Assembly: GCA_964511075.1 (NCBI GenBank)
Contig: CAZEDM010000009.1
Location: 95,654-159,653 of the forward strand
Direction: 5' to 3'
Source: CAZEDM01 sp964511075
GTDB lineage: Bacteria > Zixibacteria > MSB-5A5 > RBG-16-43-9
DNA: 64,000 nucleotides
The translations under genes were made by a program, and so were the position numbers. Shown piece after piece: positions 33,346 to 41,767 of the stretch. A model generated the notes under the pieces. That model did no database searches. It worked only from the letters and a program-made list of their open reading frames with translations, and was not told where the DNA came from. The stretch's first letter is position 1, and each line of letters starts with the position of its first letter.

Positions 33346-33834
33346 ATGAGGAAAAACCTCAACCACTATCTAAAATTAAATTATGCTATAGAAATACGAA
33401 AGGTAGCAGAAAAAGATGGAGGAGGGTATTTAGCGAGCATCCCTCAACTTGGAAGATGGGCTTTTTGTGGAAGCGGTAAAAACATTGATGAGGCTTTGAA
33501 AACTTTAGAGAGAGTAAAAAAGAATCTTTTTGAGGATTATCTTAAGGAAGGAATATCAATTCCTGAACCAGAAGCAGAACCGGAATCAATTTTTAGTGGA
33601 AAATTTGTGATCCGGATACCAATAAGGCTTCACAGTGAATTAGTCGAAAGGGCACGTGAACAAAATATAAGTTTGAATCAATATGTAAACTATCTCCTCT
33701 CATATAACACCCCTCTCACTGTTCTTGAACATTGTATAAGAAAGTTGGAAACTACAATCTCAAAAATTCAAGTTAATCCTGTATTCATTTCTCCTGTTCC
33801 GATGCAAAAAGAAGGTTATGCAATTAGAGTTTAA
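33346..33834 (+). CDS. hicB: HicB-family antitoxin with RHH domain and C-terminal extension
   Basis: A 162-residue antitoxin. Residues 12-70 form the partial RNase H-like HicB fold (YAIEIRKVAEKDGGGYLASIPQL, then GKNIDEALKTLE). Residues 86-120 form a ribbon-helix-helix DNA-binding domain (FVIRIPIRLHSELVERAREQ and SLNQYVNYLLS). A tail of about 42 residues (121-162, hydrophobic, with NPVFISPVPMQ) follows. In chaperone-dependent antitoxins such a C-terminal extension is the chaperone-addiction region. GAGGAGG gives a strong ribosome-binding site, favouring antitoxin excess. It probably represses the promoter at 32997. Confidence 0.85.
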   Translation: MRKNLNHYLKLNYAIEIRKVAEKDGGGYLASIPQLGRWAFCGSGKNIDEALKTLERVKKNLFEDYLKEGISIPEPEAEPESIFSGKFVIRIPIRLHSELVERAREQNISLNQYVNYLLSYNTPLTVLEHCIRKLETTISKIQVNPVFISPVPMQKEGYAIRV

Positions 33835-33846
33835 AAGGAGTGAATC

Positions 33847-34290
33847 GTGCAAAAAATACAGCCAGAAACTTATACAAAAATCTTAAACGGCATTGAGCTT
33901 AAAAATATCCATTTAGAGAGTTTTAAAGGAAAATTAGATTTGAAAGTAAAGCCGAAGAGTCCAGTCGTTGATATCTCTGGTAAGGCAAATTTTACCACTG
34001 GACATGATGATTGCATTGAGGTTTCCCAGGAGTGGACCATAATTGGAAAGGATATTGAAACCAAGTCACAATTTTTGGAAATATCAGTAACCTATTGCCT
34101 TATTCTAACTAGCCAGGAAGAATTTTCTAAGGATTTCTTTGAAATCTATGAGAGAACTAGTCTTCCTCTCAATACTTGGCCGTTTGTCAGGGAATTCGTG
34201 AATAGTATGACTGCAAGGATGAATATTCCGCCTCTCACCCTTCCTCTTCTGAAATTTACTCAACAAACGCAAACAAAATCAGATTCTTAG
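33847..34290 (+). CDS. SecB-like chaperone of a toxin-antitoxin-chaperone (TAC) system
   Basis: A 147-residue protein with the SecB fold pattern. The clearest match is its C-terminal third, WPFVREFVNSMTARMNIPPL then TLPLLKF, which lines up with E. coli SecB PYARECITSMVSRGTFPQL. The N-terminal ILNGIELKNIHLESF matches the first beta strand of SecB. Lying 12 bases after hicB with AAAGGAG before its GTG start, it is best read as the dedicated chaperone that folds or protects the antitoxin, as known for SecB-TA (Rv1957) in Mycobacterium. It is AT-rich like its neighbours. A housekeeping SecB role is less likely because of this context. Confidence 0.82.
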   Translation: MQKIQPETYTKILNGIELKNIHLESFKGKLDLKVKPKSPVVDISGKANFTTGHDDCIEVSQEWTIIGKDIETKSQFLEISVTYCLILTSQEEFSKDFFEIYERTSLPLNTWPFVREFVNSMTARMNIPPLTLPLLKFTQQTQTKSDS

Positions 34291-34386
34291 CTTTATTAGA
34301 AATTTTAGAAAATTAATTTATATATCGTAATAGTGAAAGGAGAAAAAGCTCTAAGTGGCTAATTCTTTTCATCGCCATATTATTAT

Positions 34387-34432
34387 CCTACACCTGTGAA
34401 AGCAAAGGATAAGCAGGCGTAGGGATTTTTTT
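34387..34432 (+). terminator. Terminator after the TAC cassette
   Basis: CCTACACCTG pairs with CAGGCGTAGG (one mismatch) around a 17-base loop and is followed by GATTTTTTT. The 288-base gap 34291-34578 holds no other feature I can support. Confidence 0.65.
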
Positions 34433-34578
34433 ATCTGTTAAAATCTAAATTAGGACAGCACTTCTTACATCTTGAAAGTAAGGCAATCATGATATATATT
34501 TATATTAAATAATTTCAACTAGTTTTTACCTAAAAAAGTGGTAATTTTAAATTGAATCACATTCTTTAGAGAATTTTT

Positions 34579-35871
34579 ATGCCTTTTATCTACGGGAAAG
34601 TATATCCCGAAGCTGAATCAGCGGGTTTATTGAATCATAGATTTAAAGTCTTGATTGAGTTAAGAGATGACCAGGTCTTTGAAAATTTTCTACCATTTAT
34701 TCTAGAACTTTGTACCCTAAAAGTTTATTTAACCAATATTGTTGACTCTTCAGCTCATCTTGAACTATTTGTGCCTTCAACTTTAAATCCAGTAAATTCA
34801 GAAACTTGTAAAGAGCTGAGCTTAACACCAGTGATTTTAAGCGAAGATGAACCAGATTATAGTAAACAAATTAAGTTGATGGCTGAATCAATTGATGCTG
34901 ATTTAGTGGTGAGTGAAAAGAAAGAGATTGCAGATTTCTTGAATAAGGAAAAGGAGAAGTATTTCTTAGTGGAAAATCGTGTTGGAGCTAAAAAAAACAT
35001 AGAAGTCTTTGTTAAGGGACATGAGATTCCTTGGTCATTTTCTAGTCCTTGTTGGAATATGCCTTGGCAAGCGTTCCATGTGTTCGGTGATAAATTCGGT
35101 AGGAAAACTTACGAAATGTATGAAACTAAATTTAGAACAGTTGGATTAGATGACAATACTATTGAAATAGTCAGATCTTTATTATTGAATAGAGTATCTC
35201 ATATTTGCTATACTAGAGACAAATTACTATTCTATGTGCAACAACGAAACTATGCAAAAAGACATAGTTGGAAGAGGCAAGGTTTTATATTTGAGTTATC
35301 TTACTATTTATGCAACTATTATCTTCTGCTTTGGGGTGGTATAGACCAATTGTCACGAATATTGAACAATTCACTTGATTTAAGGTGTAAACGTTCAGAA
35401 ATAGGTATTGAAAAGGAGGATTTTGTTTCCAAAATTATTTCTGTTGACACGAACTTAGGGAATTTATATAGGGATGAGAAGTTTTTGAAATGGATTAAAC
35501 AACTCAGATTGAATAGGCATTTCACGGCCCATCAAGGTGCTATAATCTTGTCCCCTGTTGTTGAAGCACCCGAATTCGAGCCTTCTGATGAAGAACTCGA
35601 AAAAGAAGCGAAAGCTACACGAAGTTGGACTTTTTTAAAGATAACTCTACCTCCCGAAATATTTGAACATTATCGAACCTTACTTAAACAGAATATCAGA
35701 TTTTCAAAATATAAGGTATTGGTTGATGATGCAATGATAATACAAGATGGCAAAGAGAAGTTTATATTCAGACCCCTTATTAATATTGAATGGGATTTTA
35801 ATAATTTTGAACTTATTACTTGGAACACTCTTCAGGCTCTATACGAAGTATTAAAAAAACGAGAGAAATAA
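34579..35871 (+). CDS. Hypothetical protein with HEPN-like RNase motif
   Basis: A 430-residue soluble protein I do not firmly recognise. The helical second half contains R313-H-F-T-A-H318 (within RLNRHFTAHQG), the Rx4H pattern of HEPN RNase domains, in a region of long amphipathic helices (about 190-320). Around residues 97-125, AESIDADLVVSEKKEIADFL resembles a PIN-type segment, but this is tentative. No signal peptide or TM helix is seen. AT-rich and next to the HicAB-SecB cassette, it may belong to a small defence or stress island. Confidence 0.6.
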   Translation: MPFIYGKVYPEAESAGLLNHRFKVLIELRDDQVFENFLPFILELCTLKVYLTNIVDSSAHLELFVPSTLNPVNSETCKELSLTPVILSEDEPDYSKQIKLMAESIDADLVVSEKKEIADFLNKEKEKYFLVENRVGAKKNIEVFVKGHEIPWSFSSPCWNMPWQAFHVFGDKFGRKTYEMYETKFRTVGLDDNTIEIVRSLLLNRVSHICYTRDKLLFYVQQRNYAKRHSWKRQGFIFELSYYLCNYYLLLWGGIDQLSRILNNSLDLRCKRSEIGIEKEDFVSKIISVDTNLGNLYRDEKFLKWIKQLRLNRHFTAHQGAIILSPVVEAPEFEPSDEELEKEAKATRSWTFLKITLPPEIFEHYRTLLKQNIRFSKYKVLVDDAMIIQDGKEKFIFRPLINIEWDFNNFELITWNTLQALYEVLKKREK

Positions 35872-36016
35872 TAGACATAAATATAGGGTATTACCCAAAT
35901 TCAAATTATTCCCTGAAAATGATATAAAAAAAGAAGCAAGGAGAAGTATCTCCTAACCTCCTAGGTGCTTTAACTCTTGCGAGCAACTTTGCTCTATTAA
36001 AAACATCAATTTTTCC

Positions 36017-37675
36017 TTAAAACCCCACCTCCAGCCTGAGTTTTGCTCCCTGGGCTTTGTCTTTACCTGCAGAGTTTAACTGGATAAAATACTCGCCCCA
36101 GAGAAAAGAGCCTTTGAAAAAAGAAACTTTTTCCCTGATTCTCAGGTCCCAGTATCCATCCCCTTGCTCGGACAGGTCGTTATCTTTATATTTGACCCAG
36201 AGTGAAATATCGACAGGTGAAATTGAATTGAAATCAGTGCGGAACTGCTGCTCAAAGGATTCTCTCTTGCCCGGAGAGGAGGTAAGCTCTTTTGTTCCAT
36301 ACCTGGTTATCAGGCGCAGGAGTATATCTCTGGAAGGTTTGAATAGAAAGGTGGAGGAAAGAAGTTTTTGTGATTTACCATCTTCCTCCAAATCGGAATC
36401 GGAATAATAATACTCCAGCCCGATTTTATGCCTGAGCTTGAAAGGGTCGCCTGGGTTTTCCTTCCACTGGGTAAAACTTAAATCCAGGACAAGGTCTGAG
36501 TAAAGGTTATACCTGGATTTAAACAGAATCCCTTTTTCACCCATCTCCCTTGAGGAGTATTCATATTCAACCTCGTCGATTTCTATGGTGGTATAATCCG
36601 GATTGGACAGGCCTGAGCCAAAAAGATGCAGAAAATCTTGAGTATAGCTCCAGCCGGACAGCTCTATGACAAAAGGTTTTTCCCTGACCGTTAATACCGA
36701 TGCCCAGCCTTTAGCTTTATTGTGAAGAAAGGAGTACTCTCCGGAAAAGGTGAGCTTTTCTTTTCTGGCTTTAAGATAGATGCTGGTGTTCCTGTCATAA
36801 AAAGAGGAATGATTTAAACTACTCCTCAATCTTCCCTCAGAGCGCAAAAGCCCGAAGTCGAGATTTCTAAAAGAGAATAAAAGGTTCAGAGCCTGAAGCT
36901 CCTCGGAGAAATCTCCTTTTTTGTTCTTCGAGAGGATAAGCTCGGGATTGAAAAAATCGAAATTCGCTTCTATCAGAATGCCGTTGTATCTTCCGTAAAG
37001 AGGATACAAAAAATCATTTTCATTAGTCTGGTCCTCTGCTTTTAAAAGCGGATGGTACCCTACATTTAAACCCAGTCCGATTTTTTTCTCGAAGCTGCCG
37101 ATGGTGATTCTTCGCAGGTAAGGTAAATCGTAAAATTCGAGCTTTCTTTTTCTGATCTGGGGAGAGGAGCTGTTTTCCTTCTGGAGCTGGAGGTTAAATA
37201 GAAATTTATTCTTCAACTTGAACTCAGTCAGAATAAAATTATAAGAGTAATCCTGGTCGAACCTCTGCCTGGTCTGGAAGCTGATGCGTCCTTTAGCCTG
37301 GGTGAATATCTCAGGCAAAAAGAAGCTGCCTGGCACAGGGTAAAAAGGGGAGACTTTATCGGAAAAAGAGGCTTCGGAGATACTGTCCTGGGCAAGTTCC
37401 AGCTGAGATTGGGTTAGATCTGGCAGGAAAAGCAAACGCTCCATCTCAGTAGAATCTGGTGTTACCCCCTCGGTCAAAAGCTCCAAAAGCTCCAGGTATT
37501 CCTGATAGGTCAGCTCACCGGACAAAAGTCCTTCTTCTAAGTCCTCCTCGGTTTCATAAAGCTGCGAGGAGATGGTCTGGGAAAAACTTAAATGACAGAT
37601 GATAAGAAGGGACACGAGAAGAAAAGTTATAGACTTCCGTATTAAAGACAAATTGAAAACCCCTTTTGTAGTCAT
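36017..37675 (-). CDS. Outer-membrane beta-barrel protein
   Basis: A 552-residue exported protein. A signal peptide (about 12-33, SITFLLVSLLIICHLSFSQ) is followed by an acidic helical region with LTYQEYLELLELLTEGVTPD, like the N-terminal part of FCB proteins annotated with helix-hairpin-helix domains. From about residue 130 to the end, alternating aromatic/hydrophobic strands (RISFQTRQRFDQDYSYNFIL, then KLRLEVGF at the C-terminus) indicate a large barrel. The start codon and ribosome-binding site lie inside a palindromic element (37671-37748); TTG 37651 is an alternative. Function unknown, perhaps transport or assembly. Confidence 0.75.
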   Translation of the reverse strand: MTTKGVFNLSLIRKSITFLLVSLLIICHLSFSQTISSQLYETEEDLEEGLLSGELTYQEYLELLELLTEGVTPDSTEMERLLFLPDLTQSQLELAQDSISEASFSDKVSPFYPVPGSFFLPEIFTQAKGRISFQTRQRFDQDYSYNFILTEFKLKNKFLFNLQLQKENSSSPQIRKRKLEFYDLPYLRRITIGSFEKKIGLGLNVGYHPLLKAEDQTNENDFLYPLYGRYNGILIEANFDFFNPELILSKNKKGDFSEELQALNLLFSFRNLDFGLLRSEGRLRSSLNHSSFYDRNTSIYLKARKEKLTFSGEYSFLHNKAKGWASVLTVREKPFVIELSGWSYTQDFLHLFGSGLSNPDYTTIEIDEVEYEYSSREMGEKGILFKSRYNLYSDLVLDLSFTQWKENPGDPFKLRHKIGLEYYYSDSDLEEDGKSQKLLSSTFLFKPSRDILLRLITRYGTKELTSSPGKRESFEQQFRTDFNSISPVDISLWVKYKDNDLSEQGDGYWDLRIREKVSFFKGSFLWGEYFIQLNSAGKDKAQGAKLRLEVGF

Positions 37676-37748
37676 TGCGACCCCGCCTCTGGCGGGGGAA
37701 ACAATCTCTAACCCATTGAGTCACTTAGTCAGATTGCCCCGTAATGAC
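37671..37748. repeat. CATTGCG...AATGAC composite palindromic element
   Basis: GTCATT (37671-37676) and AATGAC (37743-37748) form the ends. Inside are the hairpin CCCCGCC/GGCGGGG (37681-37697) and the pair CAATCT (37702-37707)/AGATTG (37731-37736). A similar element lies at about 5896-5984. It overlaps the first codon of the beta-barrel gene, supplying GAGGCGGGG and the ATG. Confidence 0.75.
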
Positions 37749-37796
37749 AGCCTCTTAAATTTTTTCAACAATCCCTAAAACCGTACAAAAGCAAAT

Positions 37797-39263
37797 TCAG
37801 GACTCTCTCAGCCCATATTTATCGATTTTTCTATATAGTGTTCGTTCGCCAATTCCCAGAATCCTGGAAGCTTTTTTTCGGTTGCCCTTGACCTCTTTAA
37901 GGGTTTTCTGGATAAGCTCTTTTTCCATATCCTCCAGGCTCATTCTGGGCTTGACCTCAAGCTCCCTTTTGCTTTTTCCCTCCCTGGTTTTAAGCTCCAC
38001 CCCTGTTCCCTGAAACAGGGCTCTTTTAAGCTCGGCAATCTCCTTCCTCAAGCCCAAGAGCGCCTGGTAGATGAACTCGTGCTCTGCTTCGGCGACCGTT
38101 TTGCCGGTCAAAACGGGAAGGTTTCTTCCGGTCTGCACCTGTTTATCTATATATCTTAAAACGTCCCGGGCTTCTATGAAGCGTCCGGCAGAGAAAACCA
38201 GCATACTTTCCAGAAAATTCTTCAGCTCCCGCACGTTTCCGGGCCAGTGATATTTCAGCAGAATCTCTGTCGCCTCCTCGGTTACTCCCAGGACCTTTTT
38301 CTCGCTCTGCTGGTTTAACTTCTGAATGAAATCATGGACCAGTATGGGGATATCCCTGGTCCTTTCCCTTAAAGGGGGTATATCTATTTTGACCACTCCT
38401 AATCTGAAGTATAAATCACTGCGAAAGTTTCCCACCTGCACTTCTTTTTCCAGGTCTCTGTTGGTAGCAGCGATAATCCTGACGTCCACCTTGACGTCCT
38501 TGACCCCTCCTACCCTTAAAAAGCTTTTCTCCTCCAGAATCCTCAGGAGCTTGACCTGCGTGGAGGGCTTTATCTCTGCCACCTCATCCAGAAAGATGGT
38601 CCCCTTGTCAGCCCTTTCGAAAAGACCCTCTCTCCGGCTTACCGCTCCGGTGAAGGCTCCTTTCTCATGCCCGAAAAGCTCGCTTTCCAGAACCCCTTCT
38701 GCCAGGGCTGCGCAGTTGGCTGCTACGAAGGGCATATCTTTCCTGGGACTGTTCTTATGAATAGCCTGCGCTACCAGCTCCTTGCCGGTGCCGCTTTCAC
38801 CGGTTATCAATACGGTGATGCTGGTAGGGGCAACCTGTAGAACCGATTCGGCGATCTTCTTCAACTCCTCAGATTTTCCCACCAGGCCGCAGGATTTCAG
38901 AAAATCCTTTTCCCGGAGCAGCTTCTTTACCTTCAGGCTGACCTCTTCCTCTATCAGAGGCAGCTGTAAAAGGTCATCCGAGCCGCATCTGAGGAAAATC
39001 TCTCCCTGTTCTGCCGGGTACTCCGTGGCTGTCAAAAGCTCCGACTGCGGGTTCTTATTTTGAATTTTTTTAATCAGGCTTTCACAGGGGAAATCCTCTA
39101 TCTGAGAGTCGAGGATGATGATCTCCGGTGATTCCTCTCTGAGCTTTTTGAGACCCTCAGTACTGTCTTCAGCCGTGCTGAGAGTAAAATCGGGCAAGAA
39201 CTTTTTCAGCTCCTGGTGGAATCTCTGGGATTTGCTTATGCTCAGTATCTTATGATTTCCCAT
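37797..39263 (-). CDS. Sigma-54-dependent transcriptional activator, NtrC family
   Basis: A 488-residue response regulator. The receiver domain (1-115) keeps an Asp in IIILDSQ (about 52) but lacks the usual acidic pair near the N-terminus, so it may not be phosphorylated normally. The AAA+ domain has Walker A GESGTGKE (155-162), the sigma-54 contact loop GAFTGA (202-207) and Walker B GTIFLDEVAE. A Fis-type helix-turn-helix closes the protein (NRKKASRILGIGERTLYRKI). It implies sigma-54 promoters in this genome. No histidine kinase gene is adjacent. Confidence 0.92.
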   Translation of the reverse strand: MGNHKILSISKSQRFHQELKKFLPDFTLSTAEDSTEGLKKLREESPEIIILDSQIEDFPCESLIKKIQNKNPQSELLTATEYPAEQGEIFLRCGSDDLLQLPLIEEEVSLKVKKLLREKDFLKSCGLVGKSEELKKIAESVLQVAPTSITVLITGESGTGKELVAQAIHKNSPRKDMPFVAANCAALAEGVLESELFGHEKGAFTGAVSRREGLFERADKGTIFLDEVAEIKPSTQVKLLRILEEKSFLRVGGVKDVKVDVRIIAATNRDLEKEVQVGNFRSDLYFRLGVVKIDIPPLRERTRDIPILVHDFIQKLNQQSEKKVLGVTEEATEILLKYHWPGNVRELKNFLESMLVFSAGRFIEARDVLRYIDKQVQTGRNLPVLTGKTVAEAEHEFIYQALLGLRKEIAELKRALFQGTGVELKTREGKSKRELEVKPRMSLEDMEKELIQKTLKEVKGNRKKASRILGIGERTLYRKIDKYGLRES

Positions 39264-39335
39264 AGTAAAAATTTTTTGGTGTCGGTTGGAAAATAATAGA
39301 AAAAAAAGAGTTTGGCAATTATTTTTATCTTTCGC

Positions 39336-41543
39336 TCAGTGTCGGAATTTCCTTTTTCTCTTTTTGGATTTGGAATCCTTTTTCCCGGATACGAGGCTGA
39401 AGTCTATCTCCCTTTTCTCCTTGTCCACCCGGATAAGCTGGACTTTAACCCGGTCGCCCAATTTGAATATTCTTCTGGTATGTCTGCCCACCAGCCTTCT
39501 TTCCTTCTCCTCGAATCTATAGTAATCATCCTCCAGAAGGCTCAGGCGAACCAGGCCTTCGGCTAAAAGCTCATCCAGCCTGACGAAAAAGCCAAAGGAT
39601 AAAATCCCGGAGATTACCCCGCTGAAGGTCTCGCCCAGTTTGTCTTTGAGGTAGTCAATCTGCTTGAGCTTAATAGACTCCTGCTCGACCTCGTCGGCTA
39701 ACCTTTCCCTTTCCGAGGTCAGTTTACCAACGGATACCAGTCTCTCTATAAGACCGGCTCTTCTATCCGGGGGGTACTCTCCTGTTTCCTTTAACTCTTT
39801 CAAAAGACGATGAACCAGAAGGTCGGGGTATCTGCGGATGGGAGAGGTGAAATGGGTATAATGGGAGAAGGCTAAGCCGAAATGCCCTATATTCTCCGGC
39901 TGGTAGCAGGCTTTCTTCATAGCCCTCAGAAGCTGCTCGTTTATTAACTCCTCCTGGGGAGTTCCCTCAACAGATTTCAGAAATCCCTGGATCTTCTTGG
40001 GAGTGATTCTCTCCCCTTTGGGTAAAGAAAATTTATATCCTAAAGTATGGGCGAATTCCGAAAAGCTCTTGATTTTCTCCTGATCCGGCTGGTCATGCAC
40101 TCTATAGATAAAAGGGACTTTCAGATTGCTGACGTATCTGGCAACGCACTGGTTTGCCAGAAGCATGAACTCCTCGATCAGCCTGTGACTTGCCAGCCTT
40201 TCCTGCTTGAATATATCCAGCACCTTTCCATCCTTGTCCAGGAGAACCTTAGCCTCGGGCAAATCGAAATCCAAACTTCCTTTGGCTATCCTCTTTTTGT
40301 TAAGCATCTGGCTTAATTTAAGCATCTCCTTCAAGGGCTCCTCCAGCCCGGAGAGATTTTTAACGGATTTTCCGGTGTCGAAGAATGCCTGCACTTCGTC
40401 GTAATTCAATTTAGCCTGGCTCCGGATTATGCTCTCTGTAATCTGGTATTTCAGAACCTTTCCCTTTGGCTCTATCTCCATCAAACAGGAATAGGCCAGC
40501 TTATCTTCGTTGGGTCTCAGGCTGCAGATCTGGTTGGAGAGTTTTTCCGGCAGCATGGGAATGACCCTGTCTGCCAGGTAGACGCTGTTGCTTCTGAAAA
40601 GAGCTTCTTTATCCAGCCCGGAGTATTCCCTGACGTAATAGGATACATCAGCGATATGCACGCCCAGAAGATAATTCCCGTTTTTCAGCTTTTCCAGAGA
40701 AACTGCATCATCGTGGTCTTTGGCATCCCAGGGATCGATGGTAAAACAGATTTTATCCCGGAAATCGACCCTTTTGCGGTATTCCAGCTCAGGGATTTTC
40801 TGCGAAAGCCTCTCTGTCTCCTTTTCCACTTCTTCTGAGAATCTCAGGGGAAGCTGATATTCCTTTATAAGGGTGAGGATATCGACTCCGGGATCATCCG
40901 GATAGCCCAGTACCTCTGTGATTTTCCCCTCAGGGTTCAGATATTTATCCTTCCATTCCTCCAGGGCTACCACCACCTTCTGTCCTGCCTTAGCCTTGCC
41001 CTGATCCGTGATATAGATATCCCGGCTGAATCTTTTGTCATCCGGCTGGACGTAATCGAAATGCTTTCCCTGCTGGAAAGTCCCTACCAGGCTGCGGCGT
41101 GCCTTTTCCAGTATCTTTATGATCGTGCCCTCTCTGCTCTTTCCATATCTTTTACCGTGAATCCTGACCACCACCCTGTCGCCGTGCAGGGCGGTTCCCA
41201 TATCTTCCGGGCTTATGTAGATCTCCTCCCCGCGGGGGACAATGCTCGTCCCTGGGGCAGTGGAGCCTTTTTCCAGCTCGCCCTCTTCTGAGCGGACAAA
41301 GCCGAATCCGGATTTGTTCAGATTGAGCTTTCCCACCACTAAGTTGAGTTTTTCCGGCAGGCCTAAACGGTTCTTCCTGATTTTGACGATTGAACCCTCC
41401 CGCAGCATCGAACGGATAGTTCGCCTGAAGGTGCCATAGCTTTCCTCGGGTATCCTCATCTTTCTGGCTAATTCCCTCAGCTTCAAGGGGCGATAAGCCT
41501 TCTCAGCCATAAAATTCAGTATTTCAGTCTTATCAATTGACAT
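39336..41543 (-). CDS. rnr: Ribonuclease R
   Basis: A 735-residue 3'-5' exoribonuclease that degrades structured RNA. Domains in order: N-terminal winged helix (about 1-65), cold-shock OB domains (about 70-230), the RNB catalytic domain (about 255-590, with the Asp cluster TIDPWDAKDHDDAVS near 275 and HFTSPIRRYPDLLVHR near 560), an S1 domain (about 640-715) and a short basic tail (KSKKRKRKFRH). Length is normal. It has its own consensus promoter upstream. Confidence 0.95.
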   Translation of the reverse strand: MSIDKTEILNFMAEKAYRPLKLRELARKMRIPEESYGTFRRTIRSMLREGSIVKIRKNRLGLPEKLNLVVGKLNLNKSGFGFVRSEEGELEKGSTAPGTSIVPRGEEIYISPEDMGTALHGDRVVVRIHGKRYGKSREGTIIKILEKARRSLVGTFQQGKHFDYVQPDDKRFSRDIYITDQGKAKAGQKVVVALEEWKDKYLNPEGKITEVLGYPDDPGVDILTLIKEYQLPLRFSEEVEKETERLSQKIPELEYRKRVDFRDKICFTIDPWDAKDHDDAVSLEKLKNGNYLLGVHIADVSYYVREYSGLDKEALFRSNSVYLADRVIPMLPEKLSNQICSLRPNEDKLAYSCLMEIEPKGKVLKYQITESIIRSQAKLNYDEVQAFFDTGKSVKNLSGLEEPLKEMLKLSQMLNKKRIAKGSLDFDLPEAKVLLDKDGKVLDIFKQERLASHRLIEEFMLLANQCVARYVSNLKVPFIYRVHDQPDQEKIKSFSEFAHTLGYKFSLPKGERITPKKIQGFLKSVEGTPQEELINEQLLRAMKKACYQPENIGHFGLAFSHYTHFTSPIRRYPDLLVHRLLKELKETGEYPPDRRAGLIERLVSVGKLTSERERLADEVEQESIKLKQIDYLKDKLGETFSGVISGILSFGFFVRLDELLAEGLVRLSLLEDDYYRFEEKERRLVGRHTRRIFKLGDRVKVQLIRVDKEKREIDFSLVSGKKDSKSKKRKRKFRH

Positions 41544-41571
41544 AATATCCTAATCCATTAAAAGATTTTAA

Positions 41572-41600
41572 AACATATCATAATTGAACAGGGTTGTCAA
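41572..41600 (-). promoter_or_regulatory. Promoter of rnr
   Basis: On the minus strand TTGACA (41600-41595), a 17-base spacer and TATGTT (41577-41572) lie about 30 bases before the rnr start. Confidence 0.7.
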
Positions 41601-41679
41601 GCGGAGAAAAATTCATTTAAACTATCAAAGGGCGAAAAATCACAGGAGATTCAAAATCCAAAAAATTTATCATTTTAGG

Positions 41680-41707
41680 TTGACTTTAACGATTTTTGAT
41701 ATATCTT
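41680..41707 (+). promoter_or_regulatory. Possible promoter of secDF
   Basis: TTGACT (41680-41685), a 16-base spacer and TATCTT (41702-41707) lie 61 bases upstream of secD. Confidence 0.5.
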
Positions 41708-41767
41708 AAAAACTTGATTATAGATTATGGAGTTGGAATAAGATTATAAATTAAGGAGTGTTTTAAA

